NCBI GenBank assembly: GCA_041664945.1
Contig: JBAYJY010000059.1
Location: 1 to 24,610 of the forward strand
Length of the DNA: 24,610 nt
From: JBAYJY01 sp041664945
GTDB lineage: Bacteria; UBP15; UBA6099
Direction: 5' to 3'
Positions 7,431-14,170 of this stretch are shown here, piece by piece (positions within the stretch are counted from its first letter, which is position 1; the number at the start of each line of letters is the position of its first letter). A model generated the notes under the pieces. That model saw only the letters and a list, made by a program, of their open reading frames with translations, did no database searches and had not been told where the DNA came from. Made by a program: the position numbers and the translations under genes.

Positions 7431-7474
7431 GATGCTCATGGCGAACCGATCTGAAACCGAAAGCCGTGGGTGTT
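7431..7474 (+). promoter_or_regulatory. Antiterminator hairpin of the ileS leader
   Basis: Positions 7431-7442 (GATGCTCATGGC) can pair with 7463-7474 (GCCGTGGGTGTT) in 12 contiguous pairs including five G-U, with a 20-nt loop. This uses the 5' arm of the terminator, so the two structures exclude each other. The same upstream arm is needed for pairing to the leader-peptide codons. Confidence 0.55.
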
Positions 7475-7489
7475 CCCCACGGCTTTTTT
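7460..7489 (+). terminator. Intrinsic terminator (attenuator) before ileS
   Basis: An 11-bp perfect stem AAAGCCGTGGG/CCCACGGCTTT (7460-7470, 7476-7486) with a 5-nt loop runs into six T (7484-7489). It stands 72 bp before the ileS start on the same strand and after no other annotated gene, so it must act on the leader transcript. Confidence 0.85.
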
Positions 7490-7561
7490 CATTGGACGCC
7501 GCGCCAAGTAAAAACAAATTGAGCAACGAATAACGAAAAATAACTTATTCAGGTGAATGAA

Positions 7562-10500
7562 ATGTTCGACAAACTGCCGAAGAGTCCCGAATTTCCGAAG
7601 ATGGAGGAAGCGCTTCTCGAGCGATGGTCGCAGAGCGGCGTTATAGAGCGCAGCCTGAAAAGCAAACCCGGCGCGCCGAAGTTCACTTTTTATGAAGGGC
7701 CGCCGACCGCCAACGGCCTGCCGCACCCCGGCCACGTGCTCACGCGCGTCATCAAGGACGTTTTTCTGCGCTACCGGACTATGTGCGGCTTCGACGTGCT
7801 GCGCAAGGCCGGCTGGGACACGCACGGCCTGCCGGTCGAGATCGCGGTTGAAAAGGAACTCTGGCAGGAAGCGGGCAAACTGATCGAGGAGAAGGGCGTC
7901 GTAGCCTTCATCGAAGCCTGCTCGAAGTCCGGCGAATGCGGCGAGGCCGGTTCGTGGATCGAGAAAGTGCTCCGGGCCGAGATCGGCCGCCTTTCCGATG
8001 AGATCGGCATTGAAAAACTTACTGCGAAATTCACCTCCAACGACGCCCGCAACGTGCCTGTCGAAGGCGTCGGGAAAAAGACCGAAGCCGCGGCGAAAAC
8101 GCTGATCGGCAAGTACAGCGTCGCCGGCTATATAGACAGATGCAAACAGTGGGGCGTTCCGGGACTTCCGGAGGAAAAAGCGGAGACGATCGTTGCAGTC
8201 GAGCTGGGCGCTGACGCGGCGAAGGCGATCAAGAACGAAGCCGGCGCGCCCGCTGTCGAGCATTGTTACAGTTCATTCATAGCGGCCTGCCGCGATTCCG
8301 CGTTCCGCTATATGCAAAAGGAATTCGCGCTCGAAGGCAAAAACATGATCGAGAAGTACGGAGTCGCCGAGTTCATCGCGAAATGCAAGGAAAACGTTTT
8401 CCGGCATGAAAAAGAATGGAGGCGGATGACCGAACGAGTCGGCTTCTGGGTCGATCTCGACGATCCATACATCACATGCCAGAACAACTACATCGAGTCG
8501 GTGTGGTGGATACTCAAACGATATTGGGACGAAGACCTACTATATAAAGCGCACAAGATCGTGCCTCACTGCCCGTCTTGCGAGACGGCGCTGTCGAGCC
8601 ACGAGGTGGCGCAGGGATACATGGACGTGAAGGACCCGTCGGTTTTCGCGCGTTTCAAAATAAAGGGTCAGGACAAAACGTCGTTCTTAGTCTGGACGAC
8701 GACGCCGTGGACGCTGATTTCGAACGTCGCGCTGGCGTTCGGCCCGGAAGTCGAATACGCGAAAGTGAAATTCGGAGACGAATTTCTGATACTCGCCGAG
8801 GCGCGCTTGATCGAGGTGTTCCGAGAGGACCAGCCGTACGAGGTTGTCGAGCGGATGAAGGGCGCGGACCTCGCCGGCATCGAATACGAACCGCTGTTCG
8901 ATTTCTGCGTTCCGGACAAGAAGGCGCACTACGCGATTCTCGCCGACTTCGTGAGCACGGGCGACGGCACGGGCATCGTCCACATCGCGCCGGCGTTCGG
9001 CGAAGACGACTATCAGGTCGGCCTCAAATTCGGGCTTCCGTTCCTGCAGCCGGTCGACACCAAAGGCTGTTTCACGGCTGAAGTGACGCCGTGGGCGGGC
9101 GTGTTCGTTAAGGACGCCGATCAGGACATACTTGAAAATCTCAAAGAGCGCGGCATTCTTTTCCGCACCGAACTGTACGAACACTCTTATCCGTTCTGCT
9201 GGCGCTGCGACTCGCCGCTCATTTATTACGCGCGCAGCTCGTGGTTCCTCAAGACCACCGCCTACCGAGACACGTTGCTCGAAGTCAACGACAGCATCAA
9301 CTGGATTCCCGACCACATCAAAAAGGGCCGCATGGGCGACTTCCTCGTCAACAACATCGACTGGGCCGTCAGCCGTGACCGCTACTGGGGCACGCCGCTC
9401 AACCTCTGGATCTGCGAGAACGACCCGAAGCATGTCGTCTGCATCGACTCCGCGGCCGACCTCAAAAAGGTCGCGTCCGATTTTCCCGACGGCGATCTCG
9501 ACCTGCACCGCCCATACATCGACGCCATTCACTGCAAATGCCCGCAGTGCGGCGCCGGAATGACCCGCACGCCCGAGGTTATCGACTGTTGGCTCGACTC
9601 AGGCGCCATGCCTGTCGCGCAATGGCATTATCCGCACGAAAACAAAGAACTTTTCGAGAGCTATTACCCCGCCGACTTCATCACCGAGGCGGTCGACCAG
9701 ACGCGCGGCTGGTTCTACTCGCTCATGGCTCTCAATTCATTCCTTTTTAAGAAAACGCCGTTCAAGAACTGCCTCGTGCTCGGTCACGTGCTCGCAGAGG
9801 ACGGCGCAAAGATGTCCAAGCACCTCGGCAACGTCGTAGACCCGTGGTTCGTTTTCAACGCCAACGGCGCCGACGCTTTCCGCTGGCATTTCTACCGCGA
9901 AAACAATCCGTGGCTGCCATCGCGCTTCTCTTGCGACGCCATGCTCGATGTCCAGAAGAATTTCTTCCTCACCCTCTGGAACGTCTATTCATTCTTCGTC
10001 ATCTACGCGAATCTCGACGATTTCGACCCGGAGGCGCACAAAACGAACAACGATGCGCTCGATTCGTCCGACAGATGGATACTTTCGCGGTTGCACTCGA
10101 CGCTCGCCGATGTGAAGGCGAATCTCGACATCTTCATGGTCACGCCCGCCGCCCGCTCGATTGAATCGCTGGTGGATGACCTCAGCAACTGGTACGTACG
10201 CCGCTGCCGCCCGCGGTTTTGGAGATCCGAAAAAGACGAGGACAAGTGGGCTGCTTATTCGACTCTGCACACAGTTCTTGTCACGATCGCCCGCGCGCTG
10301 GCCCCGTTCGCGCCGTTTATCTCGGAAACGATCTACCTCAATCTCGCGCGCCCGAAAGTCGCCGAAGGCGACAGCGTTCACTTCTCGACTTTCCCGGAAT
10401 CCGATCCGGCGCTCATCGACAAGGACCTCGAAGAGGCTATGGCGTTCGTCCGTGAATTAGTCAACGAAGGCCGCAGCATGAGGAACAAGAAACAGATGAA

Positions 10501-11155
10501 AGTGCGCCAGCCGCTGCAGAAGCTGCTCGTGAGACTGAAGGCGGGCAAGATTCGCGCTATGATCGAGCCGCTTTCATGGCTGCTGATCGACGAATTGAAT
10601 ATCAGGCAGGTTGCCGTCATCGACTCGTTCGACCTGCTGATGACGGTCCATCTGAAACCGAACTTCAAGAAGCTCGGCCCGAAATACGGCAAGGATATGA
10701 AGAAGATCGAGACGTTCTTCAAGGAAAACGAGGACCACTCGGGTTTCTGGACGGCATACTCGACTGAAGGCGCGCTGGAAGTCGAGATCGAGGGAACGCA
10801 ATTCAGGCTGGAGGAGGGCGACCTCGATGTGGAAAAAACGCCGGCCGAAGGTTATCTCGTCGGCGAAACGGTGGCGCTGGACATACGCGTTACGCCGGAA
10901 CTTCTGGCGGCAGGCCGGGCGCGGGAGATCGTGCACCGCATTCAGAATCTGCGCAAGGAGATGGACCTCGATTACGCCGCGCGAATTGTCATCCATTACG
11001 GCGGCGACATGGACATCAAGATGGTGTTCGCCGATTACGAGGAGTACATCAAGGGCGAAACGCTTGCGACGGAGATCGTGCCGGGCCTTGATGATGAAGG
11101 CGAGGACTTCGAGATCGACGGCTTGAAATGCCGCGTCGCGATAATCGCCGGATGA
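7562..11155 (+). CDS. ileS: Isoleucyl-tRNA synthetase, with large extra insertion
   Basis: Charges tRNA-Ile with isoleucine in the cytosol. Start ATG 7562 is set by AGGTG six bases upstream; GTG 7553 lies over that site. The 1197 residues show the class I signature as HPGH (55-58, second position Pro), GWDTHGLPVE, the CP1 editing region around VWTTTPWTL and DGTGIVHIAPAFGEDDY, Cys pairs at CPSC, CWRC and CKCPQC, DQTRGWFY, and KMSKH (750-754). The C-terminal half carries the anticodon-binding helices. By motif wording it is the IleRS2 (Thermus/eukaryote-like) type, usually about 1050 residues. The excess is an insertion of about 155 residues (about 100-255) between VEKEL and the conserved block IEKYGVAEFIAKC, containing degenerate copies of that block. 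It is preceded by an Ile-rich leader and followed by a terminator. Confidence 0.97.
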   Translation: MFDKLPKSPEFPKMEEALLERWSQSGVIERSLKSKPGAPKFTFYEGPPTANGLPHPGHVLTRVIKDVFLRYRTMCGFDVLRKAGWDTHGLPVEIAVEKELWQEAGKLIEEKGVVAFIEACSKSGECGEAGSWIEKVLRAEIGRLSDEIGIEKLTAKFTSNDARNVPVEGVGKKTEAAAKTLIGKYSVAGYIDRCKQWGVPGLPEEKAETIVAVELGADAAKAIKNEAGAPAVEHCYSSFIAACRDSAFRYMQKEFALEGKNMIEKYGVAEFIAKCKENVFRHEKEWRRMTERVGFWVDLDDPYITCQNNYIESVWWILKRYWDEDLLYKAHKIVPHCPSCETALSSHEVAQGYMDVKDPSVFARFKIKGQDKTSFLVWTTTPWTLISNVALAFGPEVEYAKVKFGDEFLILAEARLIEVFREDQPYEVVERMKGADLAGIEYEPLFDFCVPDKKAHYAILADFVSTGDGTGIVHIAPAFGEDDYQVGLKFGLPFLQPVDTKGCFTAEVTPWAGVFVKDADQDILENLKERGILFRTELYEHSYPFCWRCDSPLIYYARSSWFLKTTAYRDTLLEVNDSINWIPDHIKKGRMGDFLVNNIDWAVSRDRYWGTPLNLWICENDPKHVVCIDSAADLKKVASDFPDGDLDLHRPYIDAIHCKCPQCGAGMTRTPEVIDCWLDSGAMPVAQWHYPHENKELFESYYPADFITEAVDQTRGWFYSLMALNSFLFKKTPFKNCLVLGHVLAEDGAKMSKHLGNVVDPWFVFNANGADAFRWHFYRENNPWLPSRFSCDAMLDVQKNFFLTLWNVYSFFVIYANLDDFDPEAHKTNNDALDSSDRWILSRLHSTLADVKANLDIFMVTPAARSIESLVDDLSNWYVRRCRPRFWRSEKDEDKWAAYSTLHTVLVTIARALAPFAPFISETIYLNLARPKVAEGDSVHFSTFPESDPALIDKDLEEAMAFVRELVNEGRSMRNKKQMKVRQPLQKLLVRLKAGKIRAMIEPLSWLLIDELNIRQVAVIDSFDLLMTVHLKPNFKKLGPKYGKDMKKIETFFKENEDHSGFWTAYSTEGALEVEIEGTQFRLEEGDLDVEKTPAEGYLVGETVALDIRVTPELLAAGRAREIVHRIQNLRKEMDLDYAARIVIHYGGDMDIKMVFADYEEYIKGETLATEIVPGLDDEGEDFEIDGLKCRVAIIAG

Positions 11156-11177
11156 ATAACGATTGACAAAATAAATC

Positions 11178-11208
11178 AAAAGGGGCGGCCTGAAACCGCC
11201 CCTTTTTT
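11178..11208 (+). terminator. Rho-independent terminator of ileS, probably bidirectional
   Basis: A perfect stem AAAAGGGGCGG/CCGCCCCTTTT (11178-11188, 11196-11206), 7-nt loop and T6 lie 22 bp past the ileS stop. The complementary strand also has AT-rich sequence after the stem, so it may end the convergent cupredoxin transcript too. Confidence 0.9.
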
Positions 11209-11251
11209 ATTGCCACTCAATTTTTGCGCATTTATTTTGCGTTCCGGATTC

Positions 11252-11680
11252 TCATTTAACCACAATTGTCATTTTTGCGTCCGGCATCATGTGGTCATGA
11301 AAATTTGCCGTTCCGGCGCCTTTGAAAGTGAACGTATAGGTTTTTCCGTCCTTAACAGTTACGTAAGCGCCTTCTTTTTTGCCTTGGGGGCAATATTTAC
11401 AGTCGGTGTGAATCGGGTGCGTTCCCTCGGCGAGCCAAAGGTCCATTCCGGCGTTTACTTTCCAGCGCACGCTGTCGCCGGACTTGATCGTCAGCTTCGC
11501 GGGCGAGAACCCTTTTTCGGTATACAGCACATCATACGTTTTTGCCTTGGCCGCCGCCGGCTTCGCGGGCGCTTTTTTCGTTGCCCCGGCCGAAACCGGC
11601 AGGGCTGTCGCAAACGCCATTAACGCCACAACTATTAATACCCGCGCGATTCGTTCAAAACCAAATAATTGTCCTTTCAT
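11252..11680 (-). CDS. Secreted cupredoxin-like copper protein
   Basis: A 142-residue protein starting at ATG 11680, fixed by GGAGGAG eight bases upstream; the frame stays open upstream but overlaps the ABC-F gene. Residues 1-31 are a Sec signal peptide (LIVVALMAFATALPVSA), so it works outside the inner membrane. An Ala/Lys/Pro linker leads to a single beta-barrel domain with cupredoxin wording: FSPAKLTIKSGDSVRWKV, then TYTFTFKGAGTANFHDHMMPDAKMTIVV. Likely copper ligands are among H88, H91, H128, H130 and M131/M132. The HxHM end replaces the Cys-His-Met loop of plastocyanin. The segment THPIHTDCKYCPQG adds a CxxC (C94, C97). Its role may be electron transfer or copper handling. An inverted repeat lies just upstream. 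Confidence 0.82.
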   Translation of the reverse strand: MKGQLFGFERIARVLIVVALMAFATALPVSAGATKKAPAKPAAAKAKTYDVLYTEKGFSPAKLTIKSGDSVRWKVNAGMDLWLAEGTHPIHTDCKYCPQGKKEGAYVTVKDGKTYTFTFKGAGTANFHDHMMPDAKMTIVVK

Positions 11681-11696
11681 GTGAATGCTCCTCCAA

Positions 11697-11719
11697 ACTG
11701 TTTGACTGATAGAAACAGT
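11697..11719. promoter_or_regulatory. Inverted repeat upstream of the cupredoxin gene
   Basis: ACTGTTT (11697-11703) and AAACAGT (11713-11719) are exact inverted copies separated by 9 bp. They lie immediately before the ribosome site of the cupredoxin gene. This could be a repressor operator or a 5'-UTR hairpin; no regulator is identified. Confidence 0.35.
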
Positions 11720-11780
11720 GCGCGGGCGAAAATGTTCCCGGAAATACGAATGGCAGCCGTTGTTTGAAGAGTTTTGTTTA

Positions 11781-13742
11781 TTATACCGATTCGGCGTCGA
11801 ATTCTTTTTCTTTCGCGACGAGTTGTTCGGAAAGTGATTCCCAATCGGCAAGGGTGATTTCGAGTTCGCGCTTGAGGTTTTTGAGTTCGGCCGGGAGGGT
11901 TCGCGCTTTTTTGGCGTTATTGTAAGTCGCGGGGTCCGCGAGGTCTTTTTCGATTTCCGCAATACGGGCTTCGAGCCTGTGGATTTCTTCTTCGGCGGCG
12001 GCGATTGAATCTTTGAGAGGCGCCAGAGCGCGCGAGCGTTCGAGGATTTGGTGGGCGCGATCCCTGCGTGCCGACTTGCGTCCCGGCATGCACTGTGTCG
12101 AATCCGCGCCGCCGCCTGTCTCGCCGCCTCTCGCGGCCAGTTCGCGCAGCTTCTTCTGCTCCTCGTAATCCCCGTAATCTCCTATGTATTCATCTATACC
12201 GTTTGGTGTTACGTCCACTATTATCGTCGCCAGCCGGTTGATGAAATACCGGTCGTGCGAGACGAAGCAGAGCGTGCCGTCGTATTCGGAGAGCACGAGT
12301 TCAAGCATCTCGCGCGAGGGCGGGTCGAGGTGGTTGGTCGGTTCGTCGAGCAGCAGAAAATTTGCCGGATTCGCCATCATCTTCGCGAGCAGAAGCCGGC
12401 TTTTTTCGCCGCCGCTGAGCGACGCCACTTTTTTAATGACGTCCGACCCGGTGAACATAAACACGCCCAGCAGCGACCGGACGTTTCCGGCGAAACCGGC
12501 GCCGCACGCCTCCGTCGCCTCTTCCAGCACTGTTTTGTCCGGAGAGAGCAATTCGTATTGGTCCTGTGAGAAATAGTTGGTCGAAACGTTGAAGCCGGGT
12601 TTTCGTTCGCCGGTGAATTCGGTGCGGCCTGCGATCACTCGCATCAGAGTTGACTTGCCGAGCCCGTTCGCGCCTATGATCGCCACGCGGTCGCCCCGGT
12701 TGACCGTCAGGTTTATGCCGTTCAGCACCCGCTTTTCGCCGTAGGCTTTCGACACGCCGGCGAGCTGCATCACGACCTTGCCGCTTTTCGTGCGCGTGCC
12801 GAACGAGAACGTCAGCGAGCGCGCCTCTTCGGGGGCCTCGATCCGGTCTATCTTTTCGAGCTTCTTGATGCGGCTCTGGACCTGCCGCGCTTTTGTCGCC
12901 TTATAGCGAAACCTGTCTATGAACTGCTCCGTGCGCTTGATCTCGCGCTCCTGATTCGCTATCCGGTTCATCAGCAGCGCCGTCCGTTTTTCCTTCTCGA
13001 TCTCGTAGTACGAATAATTGCCGTTGTAGAGGTCGAGCTTTCGCATGTGAAACTCGGCTATGCGGCGCGCGACACGGTCTATGAAGCAGCGGTCGTGCGA
13101 GATAAGGACGACGGAGCCGGGATAGTTCATTAAGAAGCCCTCGAACCAGACGAGGGCGGGCAGGTCGAGGTGGTTCGTCGGTTCGTCGAGCAGCAGGACA
13201 TCCGGTTTCTGGAGCAACAGGCGGGCGAGGGCGACGCGCATCTGCCAACCGCCGCTGAGGGTTCCGATTTCGCGATCGAAATCTTCTTTCGGAAAACCGA
13301 GACCGGTTAAAATCTCGGCGGTTCGCGCTCGAAAACCGAAACCGCCCCGGTTTTCGAAATCGTTTTGCAGTTCGCCGGCGCGGTAGAACAGATCCTGTTG
13401 ATGTTCGGGGTCTGTTTCTGCGGCGGCCTCGGCATTGAGCTTTTCGATCTCGCTTTCGAGTTTGACTAAATCCGCGAAAGTTTCCAGCGCGGCATCGAAC
13501 ACCGAGCGGCCGCGGTCGTAAATGCCTTCCTGCGGCAGCAGGCCGACGGTAAGCCCCTTGCGGCGCGTGATCGTGCCATCGAAGCTTTCGATCTCGCCGC
13601 AGACCATCCTCATCAGCGTCGTCTTGCCGGAGCCGTTCGGACCTACGAGGCCCAGCCGGTCGCCCGGCCTTATGTGCAGGCACAGCCCTTCCATAAGGTA
13701 CTTGCCGCCGAATCCGAATTTAATGTCGTTTATCTGTATCAT
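11781..13742 (-). CDS. ABC-F family ATPase, Uup-like
   Basis: A soluble duplicated ATPase of 653 residues with no membrane domain. Domain 1 has Walker A GPNGSGKTT (34-42), signature LSGGW (162-166) and Walker B LLLDEPTNHLD (183-193). The charged linker (about 243-310) is the P-site-tRNA-contacting linker of ABC-F proteins. Domain 2 has GANGLGKST (357-365), LSGGE (442-446) and LLLDEPTNHLD (463-473). A C-terminal coiled coil (about 575-645) follows a Gly/Arg-rich hinge; that tail is typical of Uup. ABC-F proteins act on ribosomes, relieving stalls or giving antibiotic protection; Uup also binds DNA. Which role applies cannot be read here. A TATAAT lies 11 bp before the ATG, so the mRNA may be nearly leaderless. 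Confidence 0.93.
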   Translation of the reverse strand: MIQINDIKFGFGGKYLMEGLCLHIRPGDRLGLVGPNGSGKTTLMRMVCGEIESFDGTITRRKGLTVGLLPQEGIYDRGRSVFDAALETFADLVKLESEIEKLNAEAAAETDPEHQQDLFYRAGELQNDFENRGGFGFRARTAEILTGLGFPKEDFDREIGTLSGGWQMRVALARLLLQKPDVLLLDEPTNHLDLPALVWFEGFLMNYPGSVVLISHDRCFIDRVARRIAEFHMRKLDLYNGNYSYYEIEKEKRTALLMNRIANQEREIKRTEQFIDRFRYKATKARQVQSRIKKLEKIDRIEAPEEARSLTFSFGTRTKSGKVVMQLAGVSKAYGEKRVLNGINLTVNRGDRVAIIGANGLGKSTLMRVIAGRTEFTGERKPGFNVSTNYFSQDQYELLSPDKTVLEEATEACGAGFAGNVRSLLGVFMFTGSDVIKKVASLSGGEKSRLLLAKMMANPANFLLLDEPTNHLDPPSREMLELVLSEYDGTLCFVSHDRYFINRLATIIVDVTPNGIDEYIGDYGDYEEQKKLRELAARGGETGGGADSTQCMPGRKSARRDRAHQILERSRALAPLKDSIAAAEEEIHRLEARIAEIEKDLADPATYNNAKKARTLPAELKNLKRELEITLADWESLSEQLVAKEKEFDAESV

Positions 13743-13753
13743 AAGCCCGATAC

Positions 13754-13759
13754 ATTATA
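13754..13759 (-). promoter_or_regulatory. -10 element close to the ABC-F start
   Basis: A perfect TATAAT on the minus strand ends 11 bp before the ATG. No Shine-Dalgarno and no good -35 are visible. Transcription would begin about 5 nt before the start codon, suggesting leaderless or near-leaderless translation. Confidence 0.45.
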
Positions 13760-13807
13760 GGGAGATTCCCGCAAATTAACAGGCCGCGCGCAAAAGCGAT
13801 GAAAAGT

Positions 13808-13849
13808 GAGACGGAAGATGGCGGAGGGCAGACGGGAAAAGATGAAAAG
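13808..13849. repeat. Degenerate heptanucleotide array 1 (type AGACGG)
   Basis: Six consecutive 7-bp units: GAGACGG, AAGATGG, CGGAGGG, CAGACGG, GAAAAGA, TGAAAAG. The first four share a GA-rich pattern ending in GG; the last two are weak. Confidence 0.4.
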
Positions 13850-13863
13850 ACAGCAGCCGGGGA

Positions 13864-13891
13864 TTGGCAGCCGGTAGTTGGCAGTTGGGGA
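13864..13891. repeat. Heptanucleotide array 2 (TTGGCAG)
   Basis: Four 7-bp units in register: TTGGCAG, CCGGTAG, TTGGCAG, TTGGGGA. No coding potential is apparent. Confidence 0.55.
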
Positions 13892-13903
13892 AAAGATTAA
13901 AAA

Positions 13904-13945
13904 CAGAATCAAGAATACAGAACTCAGAATACAGCGAAAGAATTA
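13904..13945. repeat. Heptanucleotide array 3 (CAGAATA)
   Basis: Six 7-bp units in register: CAGAATC, AAGAATA, CAGAACT, CAGAATA, CAGCGAA, AGAATTA. The consensus is CAGAATA. Confidence 0.6.
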
Positions 13946-13986
13946 AAAAACTACAAACTGCAACACCACGCTGCAATACCGCGGCG

Positions 13987-14036
13987 CTTGTCATTCCGAC
14001 ACCCCTTGTCATTCCGAGCGAAGCGAGGAATCTTCA
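13987..14036. repeat. CATTCCGAGCGAAGCGAGGAATC-type dispersed repeat
   Basis: CTTGTCATTCCGA occurs twice, 18 bp apart (13987 and 14005). The second copy continues GCGAAGCGAGGAATC, so ATTCC and GGAAT can pair. This is a widely seen intergenic motif in bacterial genomes. Confidence 0.5.
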
Positions 14037-14073
14037 ATTAAACATCGATATGTCTTCAATCTTTTACCCATTT

Positions 14074-14097
14074 TCTCTGTGTCTCCGCGCCTCCGAG
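14074..14097. repeat. Octanucleotide array (TCTCCGNG)
   Basis: Three 8-bp units in register: TCTCTGTG, TCTCCGCG, CCTCCGAG. It is part of the same repeat-rich gap between the ABC-F gene and rsmA. Confidence 0.4.
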
Positions 14098-14118
14098 GTT
14101 CATTCTTTTCGCTGTGTT

Positions 14119-14142
14119 CTCGCTACTCGCTACTCGCTACTC
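14119..14142. repeat. Perfect heptanucleotide array 4 (CTCGCTA x3.4)
   Basis: Three identical CTCGCTA units plus CTC. It ends 12 bp before the TATAAT of the rsmA promoter and so occupies the -35 region. Confidence 0.8.
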
Positions 14143-14154
14143 AAAAAATTCGTG

Positions 14155-14160
14155 TATAAT
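14155..14160 (+). promoter_or_regulatory. -10 element close to the rsmA start
   Basis: A perfect TATAAT ends 10 bp before the rsmA ATG. No -35 match is seen; the CTCGCTA repeat sits there. No Shine-Dalgarno is present, so a near-leaderless mRNA is likely, as for the divergent ABC-F gene. Confidence 0.45.
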
Positions 14161-14170
14161 TGAAATCAAT

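Larger units (their letters stand above)
7288..7489 (+). promoter_or_regulatory. Candidate ribosome-mediated attenuator leader of ileS
   Basis: A roughly 200-nt leader with all parts of classical attenuation. An Ile-rich leader ORF lies at 7331-7393. Segment 1 (GCCAT 7334-7338 plus AGCATC 7349-7354) can pair with segment 2 (GATGCT 7431-7436 plus ATGGC 7438-7442), enclosing a strong hairpin at 7365-7417 with 23-nt arms and the leader stop codon in its 7-nt loop. Segment 2 (7431-7442) can instead pair over 12 contiguous positions, with G-U pairs, to segment 3 (7463-7474). That would disrupt the terminator formed by 7460-7470 and 7476-7486. A ribosome stalled on the Ile codons would mask segment 1 and favour 2:3, letting transcription reach ileS. 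A ribosome finishing the peptide would allow 1:2 and 3:4. Pairings were found by eye; the mechanism is an inference. Confidence 0.72.

Noticed and set aside
7288..7489. T-box riboswitch or 6S RNA upstream of ileS
   Set aside because: No AGGGUGGNACCGCG T-box core is present; the nearest match (TGGCGAACC) would pair to a GCCA end, whereas tRNA-Ile ends ACCA. The length suits 6S RNA, but no typical central bubble is seen and the Ile-rich ORF explains the region better.
7859..8327. Intein or frameshift in ileS
   Set aside because: The frame is continuous and no intein splice motifs (N-terminal Cys/Ser block, HN-C/S/T end) are present; the extra sequence is helical and repeat-like.
8687..9532. 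281-codon minus-strand frame inside ileS
   Set aside because: Antisense shadow of conserved IleRS sequence with no start signals.
13808..14142. CRISPR array in the repeat-rich gap
   Set aside because: Units are 7-8 bp without spacers and no cas genes are present.
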